A stretch of DNA of 44,879 bases, taken from the NCBI GenBank assembly GCA_002451555.1, contig DKCU01000110.1:1-44879 (forward strand), in the 5' to 3' direction. A program made the position numbers and the translations under genes. The notes under the pieces are model-generated. The model did not search any database. It had not been told where the DNA came from and worked only from the letters and a program-made list of their open reading frames with translations. This document shows positions 16,757 to 26,022 of the stretch, piece after piece; positions within the stretch are counted from its first letter, which is position 1; every line of letters starts with the position of its first letter. This DNA is from Candidatus Segatella albertsiae (GTDB taxonomy: Bacteria; Bacteroidota; Bacteroidia; Bacteroidales; Bacteroidaceae).

Positions 16757-17614
16757 ATGAAGAAACTTTCTTTTTTATCCGTGTTGTTGGCGGCTCTTAC
16801 CGTCATCTGTTTTTCTTCTGTGGGATGCACGGACAAGAAGCCTGCCAAGGTGGATGACTCGGCTTCCGTCGATACGGTGGTGGCTGATACGCAGGCGATG
16901 GATTCTACAGAGAAACTGATAGAGGAGACCCCGATGCCTAAGGCGGCTGACGAGCTCTTCGATGACTTCGTTTTCAATTTTGCGGCAAATCGCAAGTTGC
17001 AGTTGAAGCGTGTGCACTTCCCACTCCCTGTATATAATAATGAGAAGTTGGTCAAGAGTATCGAGAAGAAAAACTGGAAAATGGAGCATTTCTTTATGCG
17101 ACAGGATTACTACACGTTGATTTTCGATAATCAGAAGCAGATGAACCTGGTCAAGGACACGACTATCGACCATGTGGTCATTGAGAAGGTGTTCTACGCC
17201 AAAAAGACGGTGCAGCAGTTCCTCTTCAATCGCATCAATGGGCAGTGGATGATGACTTCCATCAATTATAAGCCGATGTACACCAACAACAACGCTAGCT
17301 TCTTGAAGTTCTATGGTAAGTTTGCCACCGACTCTGCATTCCAGGCTGAACATCTCCACAACCCTGTGAAGTTCGTTGGTCCTGACCCTGACGATGACTT
17401 CAGCACCATGACGGGCGACATTGAACCTGAGACTTGGCCTGCCTTCGCTCCGAAATTGCCTAGCCATATGATCTACAATATCATCTATGGTCAGAAGTAT
17501 TCGGAGAGTAACCAGAAAATCTTTGTCATCCGTGGCATTGCCAATGGCTTGGAGACCGAGTTGACTTTCCGACGCATCGGCGGCAAGTGGATGCTGACTA
17601 AACTCAATATGTAG
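16757..17614 (+). CDS. Lipoprotein, possibly DUF4348 family
   Basis: A 285-residue predicted lipoprotein: a signal peptide ending in SVGC (lipid-bearing Cys24), then a low-complexity acidic linker, then a globular domain from about residue 55 to the end with the segments ELFDDFVFNFAANRKLQLKR and RRIGGKWMLTKL. This resembles the Bacteroidetes DUF4348 group, but I give that name from memory. Function is unknown. It shares a transcription unit with murB (36 bp gap) and the metallo-hydrolase after it, which hints at an envelope role without proving it. Confidence 0.7.
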   Translation: MKKLSFLSVLLAALTVICFSSVGCTDKKPAKVDDSASVDTVVADTQAMDSTEKLIEETPMPKAADELFDDFVFNFAANRKLQLKRVHFPLPVYNNEKLVKSIEKKNWKMEHFFMRQDYYTLIFDNQKQMNLVKDTTIDHVVIEKVFYAKKTVQQFLFNRINGQWMMTSINYKPMYTNNNASFLKFYGKFATDSAFQAEHLHNPVKFVGPDPDDDFSTMTGDIEPETWPAFAPKLPSHMIYNIIYGQKYSESNQKIFVIRGIANGLETELTFRRIGGKWMLTKLNM

Positions 17615-17649
17615 TGTGTTTAGGTGACATTACCATAGTAAATAGTAAT

Positions 17650-18714
17650 ATGATCAAGGAATATAGAAATTATAGCCTGTTGGCTCACAATACTTTCGGC
17701 ATTGATGCCAAGTGCAAGCGCTTCTTGGAGTATTCCTCCGTGGAGGATGCGCAGGAGATAGCTCGTATGCTGACTCCCGAGGACCAACCTATTCTGATAG
17801 TGGGTGGCGGTAGCAATCTTTTGCTGACGCAGGATTATCCCGGGACGGTCATCCATTCTGCCATCAAGGGCATTCTGATGACTTCAAATCCTGAAGAAAT
17901 AATGGCTGTGGATTCAGGCATCTCAGATAGCATTGGCAAGCAGGATGTCTTTCTCAAGTGTGGCAGTGGCGAGGTCTTCGACGACGTGGTGGATTTTGCC
18001 GTGAAGCATGGTCTCCATGGAGCCGAGAATCTCTCCATTATTCCGGGAGACGTGGGAGCTTGTGCCGTGCAGAACATTGGGGCTTACGGTGTAGAGGCGA
18101 AGGACATCATCTTTCAGGTGGAAGCGGTGGAGATTGCTTCTGGCAAGGTGGTGACTTTCGACAACGCCGATTGTGAGTACAGTTACAGGCAGAGCAAGTT
18201 CAAGCATGAGTGGCGAGACAAGTACTTGATGACTCATGTCGTGTTCCGCTTGTCCAAGGTGTTTGCTCCTGACTTGGATTATGGCAACATACGTAAGTCT
18301 TTGGCAGAGCATGGCATCAACCAACCTACTGCTGAGCAGTTGCGTGATGTTATCATTGAGATTCGTAACTCCAAGTTGCCCGACCCTAAGGTCTTGGGCA
18401 ATGCGGGCAGCTTCTTCATGAACCCTATCATCGACAGATTAAAATTTGAGGCGTTGCAGACTCGCTATCCTGACATTCCGCATTATGATGTGGATGAAGA
18501 ACGTGTCAAGGTGCCTGCTGGATGGATGATAGACCAGTGTGGTTGGAAAGGCAAGAGCCTGGGTATGGCTGGTGTGCATGACAAACAGGCATTGGTGCTT
18601 GTCAACCGTGGCGGTGCGACAGGTAAGGAGGTTGTACAGCTTTGCGAGGCCATTCGCAAAGATGTATTCGAGAAGTTTGGCATTGACATCCACCCGGAAG
18701 TGAATATAAAATAA
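17650..18714 (+). CDS. murB: UDP-N-acetylmuramate dehydrogenase
   Basis: Reduces UDP-GlcNAc-enolpyruvate to UDP-MurNAc with NADPH and FAD, the second step of peptidoglycan precursor synthesis. From the ATG at 17650 it has 354 residues, the length of type I (E. coli-like) MurB. Motifs: NTFGIDA near the N-terminus, the FAD loop IVGGGSNLLL, SIIPGDVGACAVQNIGAYG, and NAGSFFMNP, which contains the catalytic serine. A GTG at 17614 is in frame but would overlap the stop of the upstream gene and add 12 residues not typical of the family. Confidence 0.95.
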   Translation: MIKEYRNYSLLAHNTFGIDAKCKRFLEYSSVEDAQEIARMLTPEDQPILIVGGGSNLLLTQDYPGTVIHSAIKGILMTSNPEEIMAVDSGISDSIGKQDVFLKCGSGEVFDDVVDFAVKHGLHGAENLSIIPGDVGACAVQNIGAYGVEAKDIIFQVEAVEIASGKVVTFDNADCEYSYRQSKFKHEWRDKYLMTHVVFRLSKVFAPDLDYGNIRKSLAEHGINQPTAEQLRDVIIEIRNSKLPDPKVLGNAGSFFMNPIIDRLKFEALQTRYPDIPHYDVDEERVKVPAGWMIDQCGWKGKSLGMAGVHDKQALVLVNRGGATGKEVVQLCEAIRKDVFEKFGIDIHPEVNIK

Positions 18715-18721
18715 AAGATAA

Positions 18722-19492
18722 ATGAAGATAACGTTACTAGGGACAGGAACATCGAGTGGTGTTCCTGTTTTAGGTTGTGATTGTGAGGTTTGCCGCAGCA
18801 TGAATCCTAAGGACAAGCGTTTTCGCTGTGCGGTGCTGGTGGAGACCGAGAATACCCGGCTGTTGATAGATGCCGGTCCCGACATTCGTATGCAACTCTT
18901 GAAGGTGCCTTTTCGCAAACTAGATGGTGTTTTGGTAACTCATATCCATTACGATCATGTGGGTGGCATGGATGATTTGCGTGGGTTCTGTGTCTTCGGC
19001 GACATCAATGTCTATGGCGACGAGCTCGTCACTCGCAGCTTGCCACATACGATGCCTTATTGCTTTCCATCAGACCCTAAGTTGCTTTATCCTGGTGCTC
19101 CCAAGTTGGCACTTCACACGATAGAACCTCATCTGTCTTATCAGATTGGTGACATCTCCTTTGTTCCCATCCGAGTGATGCACGACAAGATGCCTATCCT
19201 TGGCTATCGATTCGATAGTTTCGCCTATATAACAGACATGAAGTGTATGGATGAGGCGGAGTATGCGTATTTGGAGGGCGTGGAGACTCTCGTCATCAAT
19301 GCCTTGCGCTTCGACAAACCCCATCATAGTCATCAGTTGGTGGCCGATGCCATCAAGGTTGCTCGGCGCATCGGGGCAAAGAAGACTTACCTCACGCATG
19401 TCACCCATCAGATAGGCTTACATGAAGAAGCCAACAAGCGATTGCCTGTTGGCTTCGAGTTTGCGTATGATATGATGGAATTAATCTTATAA
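18722..19492 (+). CDS. MBL-fold metallo-hydrolase, PhnP-like
   Basis: A 256-residue beta-lactamase-fold hydrolase with the metal motif HIHYDH (His74, His76, Asp78, His79), a later HDK and the terminal-domain TYLTHVTHQIGLH segment. The N-terminal GTGTSSGVPVLGCDCEVC with three close cysteines (19, 21, 24) is characteristic of the PhnP branch (cyclic phosphodiesterases), where it can hold a structural zinc. No phn genes are present, so a phosphonate role is not supported. The gene starts 7 bp after murB and is very likely co-transcribed with it. It ends 15 bp from convergent hisB. Confidence 0.85.
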   Translation: MKITLLGTGTSSGVPVLGCDCEVCRSMNPKDKRFRCAVLVETENTRLLIDAGPDIRMQLLKVPFRKLDGVLVTHIHYDHVGGMDDLRGFCVFGDINVYGDELVTRSLPHTMPYCFPSDPKLLYPGAPKLALHTIEPHLSYQIGDISFVPIRVMHDKMPILGYRFDSFAYITDMKCMDEAEYAYLEGVETLVINALRFDKPHHSHQLVADAIKVARRIGAKKTYLTHVTHQIGLHEEANKRLPVGFEFAYDMMELIL

Positions 19493-19507
19493 TATGTGAT
19501 TGGCGAA

Positions 19508-20584
19508 TTATAACATTCCCTTGGAACTTGGCAGTTCGAAGTGGAAAATGTCTCTCTTCACCGCCATCTTGAGCGAGCGAGCCAATGCCTTGAAGATTCC
19601 TTCTATCTTGTGGTGCTCGTTCTCTCCCTCTGCCTTGATGTTGAGGTTCATCTTCGCAGCGTCGCTGAGGCTCTTGAAGAAATGCTTGAACATCTCCGTA
19701 GGCATTTCTCCCACCTTTTCGCGATGGAACTCAGCATCCCATATCAGCCATGGCCTTCCACCGAAATCCAAGGCTACTTGGCAAAGGCAGTCGTCCATAG
19801 GCAGGCAATAGCCGTAACGTTCGATTCCTCGTTTGTCACCCAAAGCTTGGAGAAGACATTCGCCCAGTGCGATACCCGTATCCTCGATGGTATGGTGCTC
19901 ATCCACATAGAGGTCGCCCTTGGTGTGGATGGTGAGGTCCATCATTCCGTGTTTTCCGATTTGCTCCAGCATGTGGTCGAAGAACCCCAATCCTGTCGAG
20001 ATGTCGCATTTACCCGAACCGTCCAGGTTGACACGGATGTAGATGTCCGTCTCCTTGGTCGTGCGCTTCACCTCTGCGATGCGATCTCCAGCGAAGAGTA
20101 TCTCTGCGATCTTGTCCCAGTCCATGCCGTCCTTGCCGAGGATGAGGCTCTTGCAACCTAAGTTCTGTGCGAGTTGCGCATCCGTCTCTCTGTCACCTAT
20201 CACATAGCTTTCTGCAAGGTCGTACTCAGGGTTGTCGATGTATTCCTTCAGCATGCCTATTCCTGGCTTGCGCATCGGTGAGTTGTCCTCTGGGAAATGG
20301 CGGTCGATGAATTGCTTCTCGAAGTGGATTCCCTCGCTTTCCAACGTCTGGATGATGAAGTTGTGAACGGGCCAGAATGTGTTCTCAGGAAATGAGTCTG
20401 TGCCCAGTCCGTCTTGATTGCTCACCATGACCAACTGGAAGTCGGTGTGTTGGGCAATGAAGGAGAGGTTGCGGAAGACACCCTTGGTAAAGGTGAGCTT
20501 CTCGAAGCTGTCTATTTGTTCATCGGCAGGCTCTTGGATGAGCGTTCCGTCTCGGTCGATGAAGAGCAGTTTAGTCTTTTTCAT
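19508..20584 (-). CDS. hisB: Bifunctional histidinol-phosphatase / imidazoleglycerol-phosphate dehydratase
   Basis: Catalyses two steps of histidine synthesis. Residues 1 to about 165 are a HAD phosphatase with FIDRDGT (Asp9/Asp11) and a zinc-type loop region; residues about 170-358 are the dehydratase with GFFDHMLEQIGKHG, DEHHTIEDTG and the second histidine cluster ENEHHKIEG. The 358-residue fused form is that of the E. coli type. No other his biosynthetic gene lies nearby; the gene overlaps the end of the upstream membrane-protein gene by 14 bp, so it is translated from the same message. Confidence 0.95.
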   Translation of the reverse strand: MKKTKLLFIDRDGTLIQEPADEQIDSFEKLTFTKGVFRNLSFIAQHTDFQLVMVSNQDGLGTDSFPENTFWPVHNFIIQTLESEGIHFEKQFIDRHFPEDNSPMRKPGIGMLKEYIDNPEYDLAESYVIGDRETDAQLAQNLGCKSLILGKDGMDWDKIAEILFAGDRIAEVKRTTKETDIYIRVNLDGSGKCDISTGLGFFDHMLEQIGKHGMMDLTIHTKGDLYVDEHHTIEDTGIALGECLLQALGDKRGIERYGYCLPMDDCLCQVALDFGGRPWLIWDAEFHREKVGEMPTEMFKHFFKSLSDAAKMNLNIKAEGENEHHKIEGIFKALARSLKMAVKRDIFHFELPSSKGML

Positions 20585-21494
20585 TGAGTTCTATATTTTT
20601 TATGTTGATATTTTCTTGCTTTTTGTTTTCCTTCGCTACGATGGATCCGTAGAGATACACGTAGGCAATCTGCATCCATGTTCCCATGTAGATGAAGATG
20701 AAAAACGTGATTGTCAGAACCAAGATGAAGAGTGCGCTGAAATAGCTTGGTACTCCCAGAGGGTCTCCTGACAAGGCTCCTAGTTGGGCATTGATCTGCG
20801 ACCAACCCAGGATGGCGGTAGGTAAGAGTAGGAATGCTGAGACGACAGCTAGCATCAAACCGCAAAGAAAACTGATGGCAAAGCTGCTGCCCATGTTGCG
20901 GAAACCTATCTTGAATGATTTCCAAACTTCTATTTTCTCACCTTTTTCTCTCGTCATCACCTTTGGGACCAGATAAGTAAATGGGAGTGCCAACAACAGA
21001 TAAAGGATAATGAATCCTAGGTAGATGCCCAATACGCCTAGGCTGGTGAGAAGGGTGGAGGTGCTTAGGTCGCCTGTTTGCAGCGATTTGCCGTGGGTAA
21101 GCATCTGCATGAGAAAGCTACTGATGGCGGAGAGGGCGAATGCCAAAATCTCGACCCATACGAAAGAGGCGAAGTAACTTGCGAGGTTTTTTTTGAATGA
21201 CTTCTTGTTCAACCATGACCAAATGGATGCTCCTGCCACAAATACTCCAAGCATTGCTCCGAGATAGACCAAGGTTTGGATGATGTAGGATGACCAAGGG
21301 TTGGCTTCTCCCCAGTCGTGGAGAGCCTTGTTGGGCATCTGAAAGTAAGTGGTGAATGCCAATAACAACGCATAGGTCAATACTGCCCACCAAGTTTTCT
21401 TCAACAGCGATAGAAGATGCTCGCTAATCAAGTCGTAAGAAGCTTTCATGCAAGCTGTTACGCTCCTGTACTTAAACAAAATATTCTTGTTCAT
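20571..21494 (-). CDS. Integral membrane protein of unknown function
   Basis: A 307-residue protein with about six hydrophobic segments, at roughly residues 35-55, 75-98, 110-130, 148-180, 205-235 and 255-280, and a lysine-rich C-terminus. No catalytic motif is recognisable. It resembles the small multi-spanning membrane proteins that Bacteroidales encode near housekeeping genes. It overlaps hisB by 14 bp and follows the SpoU methyltransferase gene by 42 bp, so the three appear to be one unit; the functional link is unclear. Confidence 0.6.
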   Translation of the reverse strand: MNKNILFKYRSVTACMKASYDLISEHLLSLLKKTWWAVLTYALLLAFTTYFQMPNKALHDWGEANPWSSYIIQTLVYLGAMLGVFVAGASIWSWLNKKSFKKNLASYFASFVWVEILAFALSAISSFLMQMLTHGKSLQTGDLSTSTLLTSLGVLGIYLGFIILYLLLALPFTYLVPKVMTREKGEKIEVWKSFKIGFRNMGSSFAISFLCGLMLAVVSAFLLLPTAILGWSQINAQLGALSGDPLGVPSYFSALFILVLTITFFIFIYMGTWMQIAYVYLYGSIVAKENKKQENINIKNIELNEKD

Positions 21495-21536
21495 TTCTAA
21501 CTTGCTTTAATTCGTTTTTTCTTCTAAAACTAACTT

Positions 21537-22295
21537 TTACACATGAGCCTGTCTTCTGAATTCCGAACAGGTAATTGCCGTAGCGATAGCCACGTTGAGG
21601 CTCTCGGCGGTCTCTCTTCCTTCAGGATAATTAGGGATGAGCAAGCGATGGTTCACCAACTCCTTGATTTGCGGCGTGATACCCTTTCCCTCGTTGCCCA
21701 TGACGATGATGCCCCGGTTCTCCAGGGCGTCTTGGTAGATATTGTCGCCGTCGAGCAGGGTGCCGTAAATCGGTGTGCCATCGGGTAATGTCTTCAAGAG
21801 GTTGTATAGGTCTCCATATTCCACGCTCACTCTGGCGATGCTGCCCATGGTAGCTTGTATCACCTTGGGATTGTAGGCATCCACGGTGTCCTGGCTGCAA
21901 TAGATGTGCTCGATGCCAAACCAGTCGGCTATTCTGATGATGGTGCCTAGGTTTCCTGGATCTTGCACCCCGTCCAGGGCGAGATTCAGCACGGACGTAT
22001 CGACTTCAGAATATCCCGATGCATTGCGGAGACTGAAGACAGCCAACACTTGTTGCGGATGCTGCAAGAAACTTACTTTCTTGAGCTCTTCGTCCGTCAC
22101 CTCAATGATTTCTGTGGCTGCGTCGATGTGCTTCCCCTGTAGCCATTCTTGTGTGGCTACAATCAGACTCGCAGGCTGTCGAAGGAGCAATTCTTCGACC
22201 ACCTTGTGACCCTCGGCTACAAACTTGCCTTCCTTGATGCGGTTTTTCTTGAGTTCGAGCGACCGGATATATTTCAGCTTGTTTTTGCTTATCAT
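21537..22295 (-). CDS. SpoU/TrmH-type RNA 2'-O-ribose methyltransferase
   Basis: A 252-residue SPOUT-fold methyltransferase. It has an N-terminal substrate-binding domain (about residues 1-95) and the three SpoU motifs: motif 1 DPGNLGTIIRIADWFG (about 116-131), motif 2 IVMGNEGKGI (about 199-208) and motif 3 IPNYPEGRETAESLNVAIA (about 219-237), which forms the knotted AdoMet site. Its likely target is a 23S rRNA nucleotide (RlmB-like), but the site cannot be read from sequence. It has its own promoter and lies divergent from the TamL-like gene. Confidence 0.88.
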   Translation of the reverse strand: MISKNKLKYIRSLELKKNRIKEGKFVAEGHKVVEELLLRQPASLIVATQEWLQGKHIDAATEIIEVTDEELKKVSFLQHPQQVLAVFSLRNASGYSEVDTSVLNLALDGVQDPGNLGTIIRIADWFGIEHIYCSQDTVDAYNPKVIQATMGSIARVSVEYGDLYNLLKTLPDGTPIYGTLLDGDNIYQDALENRGIIVMGNEGKGITPQIKELVNHRLLIPNYPEGRETAESLNVAIATAITCSEFRRQAHV

Positions 22296-22318
22296 CTTTT
22301 TGTAGTTTTTATTTCGGG

Positions 22319-22349
22319 CAAAGTTACATCAAAATTAGGACATGACAAA
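22319..22349 (-). promoter_or_regulatory. Promoter of the SpoU methyltransferase unit
   Basis: On the minus strand TTTG (22349-22346) is followed after 19 bp by TAACTTTG (22326-22319). The ATG follows 23 bp later at 22295. Confidence 0.7.
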
Positions 22350-22420
22350 ATAATATTGCGATTAAAGCGACTAAAGCATTGAAAATTTCTTAATTATTTC
22401 TCTTACTCGGATTTTTATCG

Positions 22421-22428
22421 TAACTTTG
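22421..22428 (+). promoter_or_regulatory. -7 promoter box for the TamL-like gene
   Basis: TAACTTTG, about 90 bp upstream of the TTG start; the -33 element is unclear. The leader contains a 15-codon open frame at 22445-22492. Confidence 0.55.
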
Positions 22429-22513
22429 CAGAAATTTTGCGGACATGAAAGTCTGCAGATTCAAGTTCCTGTTGAATGAAAATCAGATGTAGAATCATTA
22501 AACCTATAAAGTT

Positions 22514-24661
22514 TTGGAAAATTTGAAAAAATATAGTTTCTTTTCGCTTTTCGCACTCCTTTTGCTGACTGCTTGCTCCGTAACCAAGCACATCCCTGAT
22601 GGGGAATATATGTTGAATAAGGTCGAGGTGAAATCGGATCAGAATGATTTCGATACTTCTCCGCTTCTTCAGTATGTTCGTCAGAAGGAGAAACCTAAGT
22701 TGTTTTCTCTCTTCAAGAATCCGTTCAGCCGCAAGCCGGTCTTGTTTGATACACTTCAAGCTCGACTCTCTTGTCAGGATCTTTTGACCGCGATGCAAAA
22801 CCAGGGGTACATGAATGCTGGTGTTTCTTTGCTCACTACGAAGAAGGGCAAGAAACTGGAGGCAACTTATCTGCTTCATCCTGGCCAACTGTTTACATTG
22901 GGTTCGGTGAAGTATGAAGTGATGGACGAAAACATCCAACGTCTCTTGCGGCTTGACTTGCCAGAGAACCAGATGCTGAAGCCTGGCATGAGATTTACGG
23001 TTGAGACACTTGATAATGAGAGAAAGAGAATATCCAACTTATTGATAGACAATGGTTACTATCGTTTCAATAAAGATTTTATTCAATTCTCGGCTGACAC
23101 GATAGCTGGTAGGAAAGACATTGCGTTGACTTTGCAACTGAGGAAGTTTAAGGCCAACAGTAGTTCGCTTGAAACTTTGCATCCTTGCTATCAGGTACGT
23201 CATGTCATCTACCAGAGCAACGACAGCGATCGCATCCATCTTCGTAAACAGGTTTTGCTCAATGCCACTGCCATCAAGGAGGGACGACCTTATGATGGCT
23301 CGGCTTTGCAGCGTACTTACAATAACTTCGGAAGGATGCAAGCCGTCAAATATACCAACATCCGATTTGCCGAGGTCCCTGACTCCAACTTGTTGGACTG
23401 TTACATACAGGTGAGCACGAACAAGCCTTCTACTATCTCTTTCCAGCCTGAGGGTACCAATACGGCAGGTGACTTGGGCGCGGCTGCTTCCATCACCTAT
23501 ACCAACCGCAATCTTTTCAGAGGCAGTGAGCAGTTGAGCATCGAGTTGCGTGGAGCCTACGAGGCGATTACGGGCTTGGAGGGATACCAAGACCAAAATT
23601 ACACGGAGTATTCTTTGGAGACCAAGTTGGTGTTTCCACGTTTCCTCGCTCCGTTCCTTTCCAAGAGTTTCCGCCGTCGTCAGACTGCCAGTTCGGAATG
23701 GGCGGTGAGTTGGGATTTCCAAAATCGCCCGGAATTCCATCGGCGAGTCTTTTCCACTGCTTGGCGTTATCGCTGGAGCGAGCCGAAGCATCATCTTACT
23801 TATCGTTTTGACTTGCTTGACCTCAATTATGTCTATATGCCTTGGATTTCTGCTACGTTCAAGAATGATTACTTGGATAACGCAGACAATCGCAATGCCA
23901 TCTTGCGTTACAACTACGAGGATCTCTTCATCATGAAGATGGGCTTTGCCTTGGCGTATAATGATGGGGAGAATGCGCTGAGGGCCAACTTTGAGTCTGC
24001 AGGCAATCTCCTCAACGGATTGTCCAAGGGGCTCGGGTTCAAGACTAACTCGGAGGGGCAGCACACCTTATTTAATATAGCGTATGCCCAGTATGTCAAG
24101 TTGGATTTGGATTATACCCACCTGTTCCAGTTTGACAAGCGTAATGCCTTGGCTCTTCATGCTGGGTTGGGTGTGGCTTATCCTTATGGCAACAGCACGA
24201 TATTACCTTTTGAGAAGAGGTATTTTTCAGGAGGTCCTAACTCCGTGAGGGGATGGAGCGTGCGTGAGTTGGGCCCGGGTAAGTTCAAGGGTACGGACGG
24301 ACGTATCGATTTCATCAACCAGACGGGTGATGTCAAACTCGATCTCAATGCTGAGTATCGCACCTCTTTGTTCTGGAAGTTGCAAGGTGCTGTCTTTATA
24401 GATGCGGGTAACATCTGGACGCTCCGCAATTATGAAGACCAGCCTGGTGGACAATTCAAGTTATCGGAGTTCTACAAGCAGATAGCCGCCGCCTACGGAT
24501 TGGGCTTGCGTCTGAACTTCGATTACTTCATCCTTCGTTTCGACCTGGGCATGAAGGCAATCAATCCTGCTTATGACTCCCAAAATGAGCATTGGGCTAT
24601 TATCCATCCGAAGTTGAGTAGGGATTTCGCCTTCCATTTTGCAGTTGGTTTGCCGTTTTAA
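22514..24661 (+). CDS. Omp85-family outer membrane lipoprotein, TamL-like (lipidated TamA)
   Basis: A 715-residue outer membrane protein of the BamA/TamA superfamily. The N-terminus is a lipoprotein signal peptide ending in LLLLTAC (Cys at about 21), followed by POTRA-like segments (to about residue 300) and a C-terminal 16-strand barrel (about 320-715) with the conserved SGGPNSVRGWSVRELGPG region (residues about 575-592, holding the VRGW/Y lid motif) and a terminal aromatic strand ending VGLPF. A lipid anchor on a TamA-like protein is the mark of Bacteroidetes TamL, which pairs with TamB. No ATG is available: the upstream stop is at 22499-22501 and the only starts are TTG at 22514 or 22523. 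It ends 3 bp from the convergent small lipoprotein gene. Confidence 0.85.
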   Translation: MENLKKYSFFSLFALLLLTACSVTKHIPDGEYMLNKVEVKSDQNDFDTSPLLQYVRQKEKPKLFSLFKNPFSRKPVLFDTLQARLSCQDLLTAMQNQGYMNAGVSLLTTKKGKKLEATYLLHPGQLFTLGSVKYEVMDENIQRLLRLDLPENQMLKPGMRFTVETLDNERKRISNLLIDNGYYRFNKDFIQFSADTIAGRKDIALTLQLRKFKANSSSLETLHPCYQVRHVIYQSNDSDRIHLRKQVLLNATAIKEGRPYDGSALQRTYNNFGRMQAVKYTNIRFAEVPDSNLLDCYIQVSTNKPSTISFQPEGTNTAGDLGAAASITYTNRNLFRGSEQLSIELRGAYEAITGLEGYQDQNYTEYSLETKLVFPRFLAPFLSKSFRRRQTASSEWAVSWDFQNRPEFHRRVFSTAWRYRWSEPKHHLTYRFDLLDLNYVYMPWISATFKNDYLDNADNRNAILRYNYEDLFIMKMGFALAYNDGENALRANFESAGNLLNGLSKGLGFKTNSEGQHTLFNIAYAQYVKLDLDYTHLFQFDKRNALALHAGLGVAYPYGNSTILPFEKRYFSGGPNSVRGWSVRELGPGKFKGTDGRIDFINQTGDVKLDLNAEYRTSLFWKLQGAVFIDAGNIWTLRNYEDQPGGQFKLSEFYKQIAAAYGLGLRLNFDYFILRFDLGMKAINPAYDSQNEHWAIIHPKLSRDFAFHFAVGLPF

Positions 24662-24664
24662 ATG

Positions 24665-25108
24665 TCATGGTAATTGCTCTAGCTTTACTTTCCATTTTCC
24701 GTTGTGGATGGTCATAGGCAGTTGGAAGGTAGCTTGGCTCACGTGATGGGCTTCGGTGCCGATGGTGTCCATCTGCAGGAAGTTGCTGACCGTGATGTTG
24801 ACGTTGGCAGAAACCTCGTCGTCGAGGAAGTCGATGTCTTGGATTTCTATGGTGGCATCTTCTTTCTTGGCGTGTAGTAGGTCGATGTCGGCAGGGTGTA
24901 CATTGCTGGCAGCAAACCTTAGCCACTTCTCCGACTCAGGTGTGCAGTATTTCACTGCTTGTTCGAAATGCCAGTTATAATAATAGGTGGCAAAAGAATC
25001 GATGTCTTCCTTGAGTTGCTTCTCGCTTCCCTCGTGAGGTTGGCAGCTCATTGCTGCAAGGGCGAGGAATGCGCAGCTACATATCAGTTGATGGGCCTTG
25101 TTTGTCAT
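24665..25108 (-). CDS. Small NTF2-like lipoprotein of unknown function
   Basis: A 147-residue protein with a signal peptide ending in AAMSC (lipid-bearing Cys22). The mature part has the helical start and beta sheet expected of an NTF2/DUF4878-like fold (YYYNWHFEQAVKYCTPE, then a repeated strand pattern up to GKWKVKLEQLP). No catalytic residue is evident, so a binding role is likely. It is convergent with the TamL-like gene and divergent from the WalJ-like gene, with its own -7 box. The fold call is a reading of pattern, not a search result. Confidence 0.65.
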   Translation of the reverse strand: MTNKAHQLICSCAFLALAAMSCQPHEGSEKQLKEDIDSFATYYYNWHFEQAVKYCTPESEKWLRFAASNVHPADIDLLHAKKEDATIEIQDIDFLDDEVSANVNITVSNFLQMDTIGTEAHHVSQATFQLPMTIHNGKWKVKLEQLP

Positions 25109-25149
25109 GTCTTTTCTTATTAATTCTATTAATTTCCTTAAATTTGCGA

Positions 25150-25157
25150 CAAAGGTA
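25150..25157 (-). promoter_or_regulatory. -7 promoter box for the small lipoprotein gene
   Basis: TACCTTTG on the minus strand, 41 bp upstream of the ATG at 25108; no clear -33 element. Confidence 0.55.
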
Positions 25158-25167
25158 CGAAAAAAAC

Positions 25168-25198
25168 TTTGTAATTCGAGCTTTTTTTGCTAACTTTG
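25168..25198 (+). promoter_or_regulatory. Promoter of the WalJ-like gene
   Basis: TTTG (25168-25171) and TAACTTTG (25191-25198) separated by 19 bp; the ATG is at 25219. Confidence 0.7.
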
Positions 25199-25218
25199 CA
25201 TGAAAATACGAAATTAAA

Positions 25219-26022
25219 ATGTTAAGATTTATTTCCTTCGGCAGCGGGAGCAGCGGCAATTGCTACTATCTATACACCGAGACGGATTCTTTGTTGATAG
25301 ATGTCGGGGTAGGGCTAAGAAGCTTGAAAAAACATTTTCATAATTATGGCCTGAGATTTGAAGACATTCATCATATCTTGGTAACACATGATCACGCCGA
25401 CCATGTGAAATCTGTCGGTAGCATCAGCAATGACTACCATCTGCCTGTATATACGACACATAAGGTACATCAGGGCATCAACAAAAACTATTGTGTTCGC
25501 AAGAAAATTTCGCCCGAAAATGTACACATCATAGAGAAGGGTGTGCCTTTCACTCTCGGTGAGTTTAGAGTCACTCCATTTGGTGTTCCTCATGATAGCA
25601 CTGATAACGTGGGCTATTCGGTGGAATGTGGCGATGTGTGCTTCTGCCTCATCACCGATGTCGGACACATTACAGAGGAAATGCACGACTTTATAGGACG
25701 AGCCAATTATCTTGTGATTGAGGCGAACCATAGTAAGGATATGCTCTTGCAAGGTAATTATCCTCATTACTTGAAGGAGCGTATCTTGAGTCCTAATGGT
25801 CACTTGAGTAATGACGAATGCGGTAAGGCCATCGCTGAATATGCTACTGATAAGCTTCGGTATGTCTGGCTTTGTCACTTGAGCGAGGAGAACAATCACC
25901 CGGAGTTGGCTCGCAAGACGATTGAGCAGATTCTGAGAAGCTATGGCTTGGTGGCTGGCAAAGACTTTGGACTTGAAGTCTTAAAGCGCAAGACTCCTAG
26001 TGAAATCTACAAATTGACATGA
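25219..26022 (+). CDS. MBL-fold metallo-hydrolase, WalJ/YycJ-like
   Basis: A 267-residue metallo-beta-lactamase-fold protein with FGSGSSGNCYYL at residues 7-18, the metal motif THDHADH (His57, His59, Asp61, His62), VPHDSTDNVGY near 125 and ITDVGH near 145. These match the YycJ/WalJ branch, whose members have been reported as 5'-3' exonucleases or repair factors in Firmicutes. No walKR genes are adjacent, so that regulatory link does not apply here. It has its own promoter and is monocistronic. Confidence 0.85.
   Translation: MLRFISFGSGSSGNCYYLYTETDSLLIDVGVGLRSLKKHFHNYGLRFEDIHHILVTHDHADHVKSVGSISNDYHLPVYTTHKVHQGINKNYCVRKKISPENVHIIEKGVPFTLGEFRVTPFGVPHDSTDNVGYSVECGDVCFCLITDVGHITEEMHDFIGRANYLVIEANHSKDMLLQGNYPHYLKERILSPNGHLSNDECGKAIAEYATDKLRYVWLCHLSEENNHPELARKTIEQILRSYGLVAGKDFGLEVLKRKTPSEIYKLT

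Noticed and set aside
18722..19492. Phosphonate utilization gene phnP
   Set aside because: The fold is PhnP-like, but no phn genes are present; co-transcribed with murB instead.
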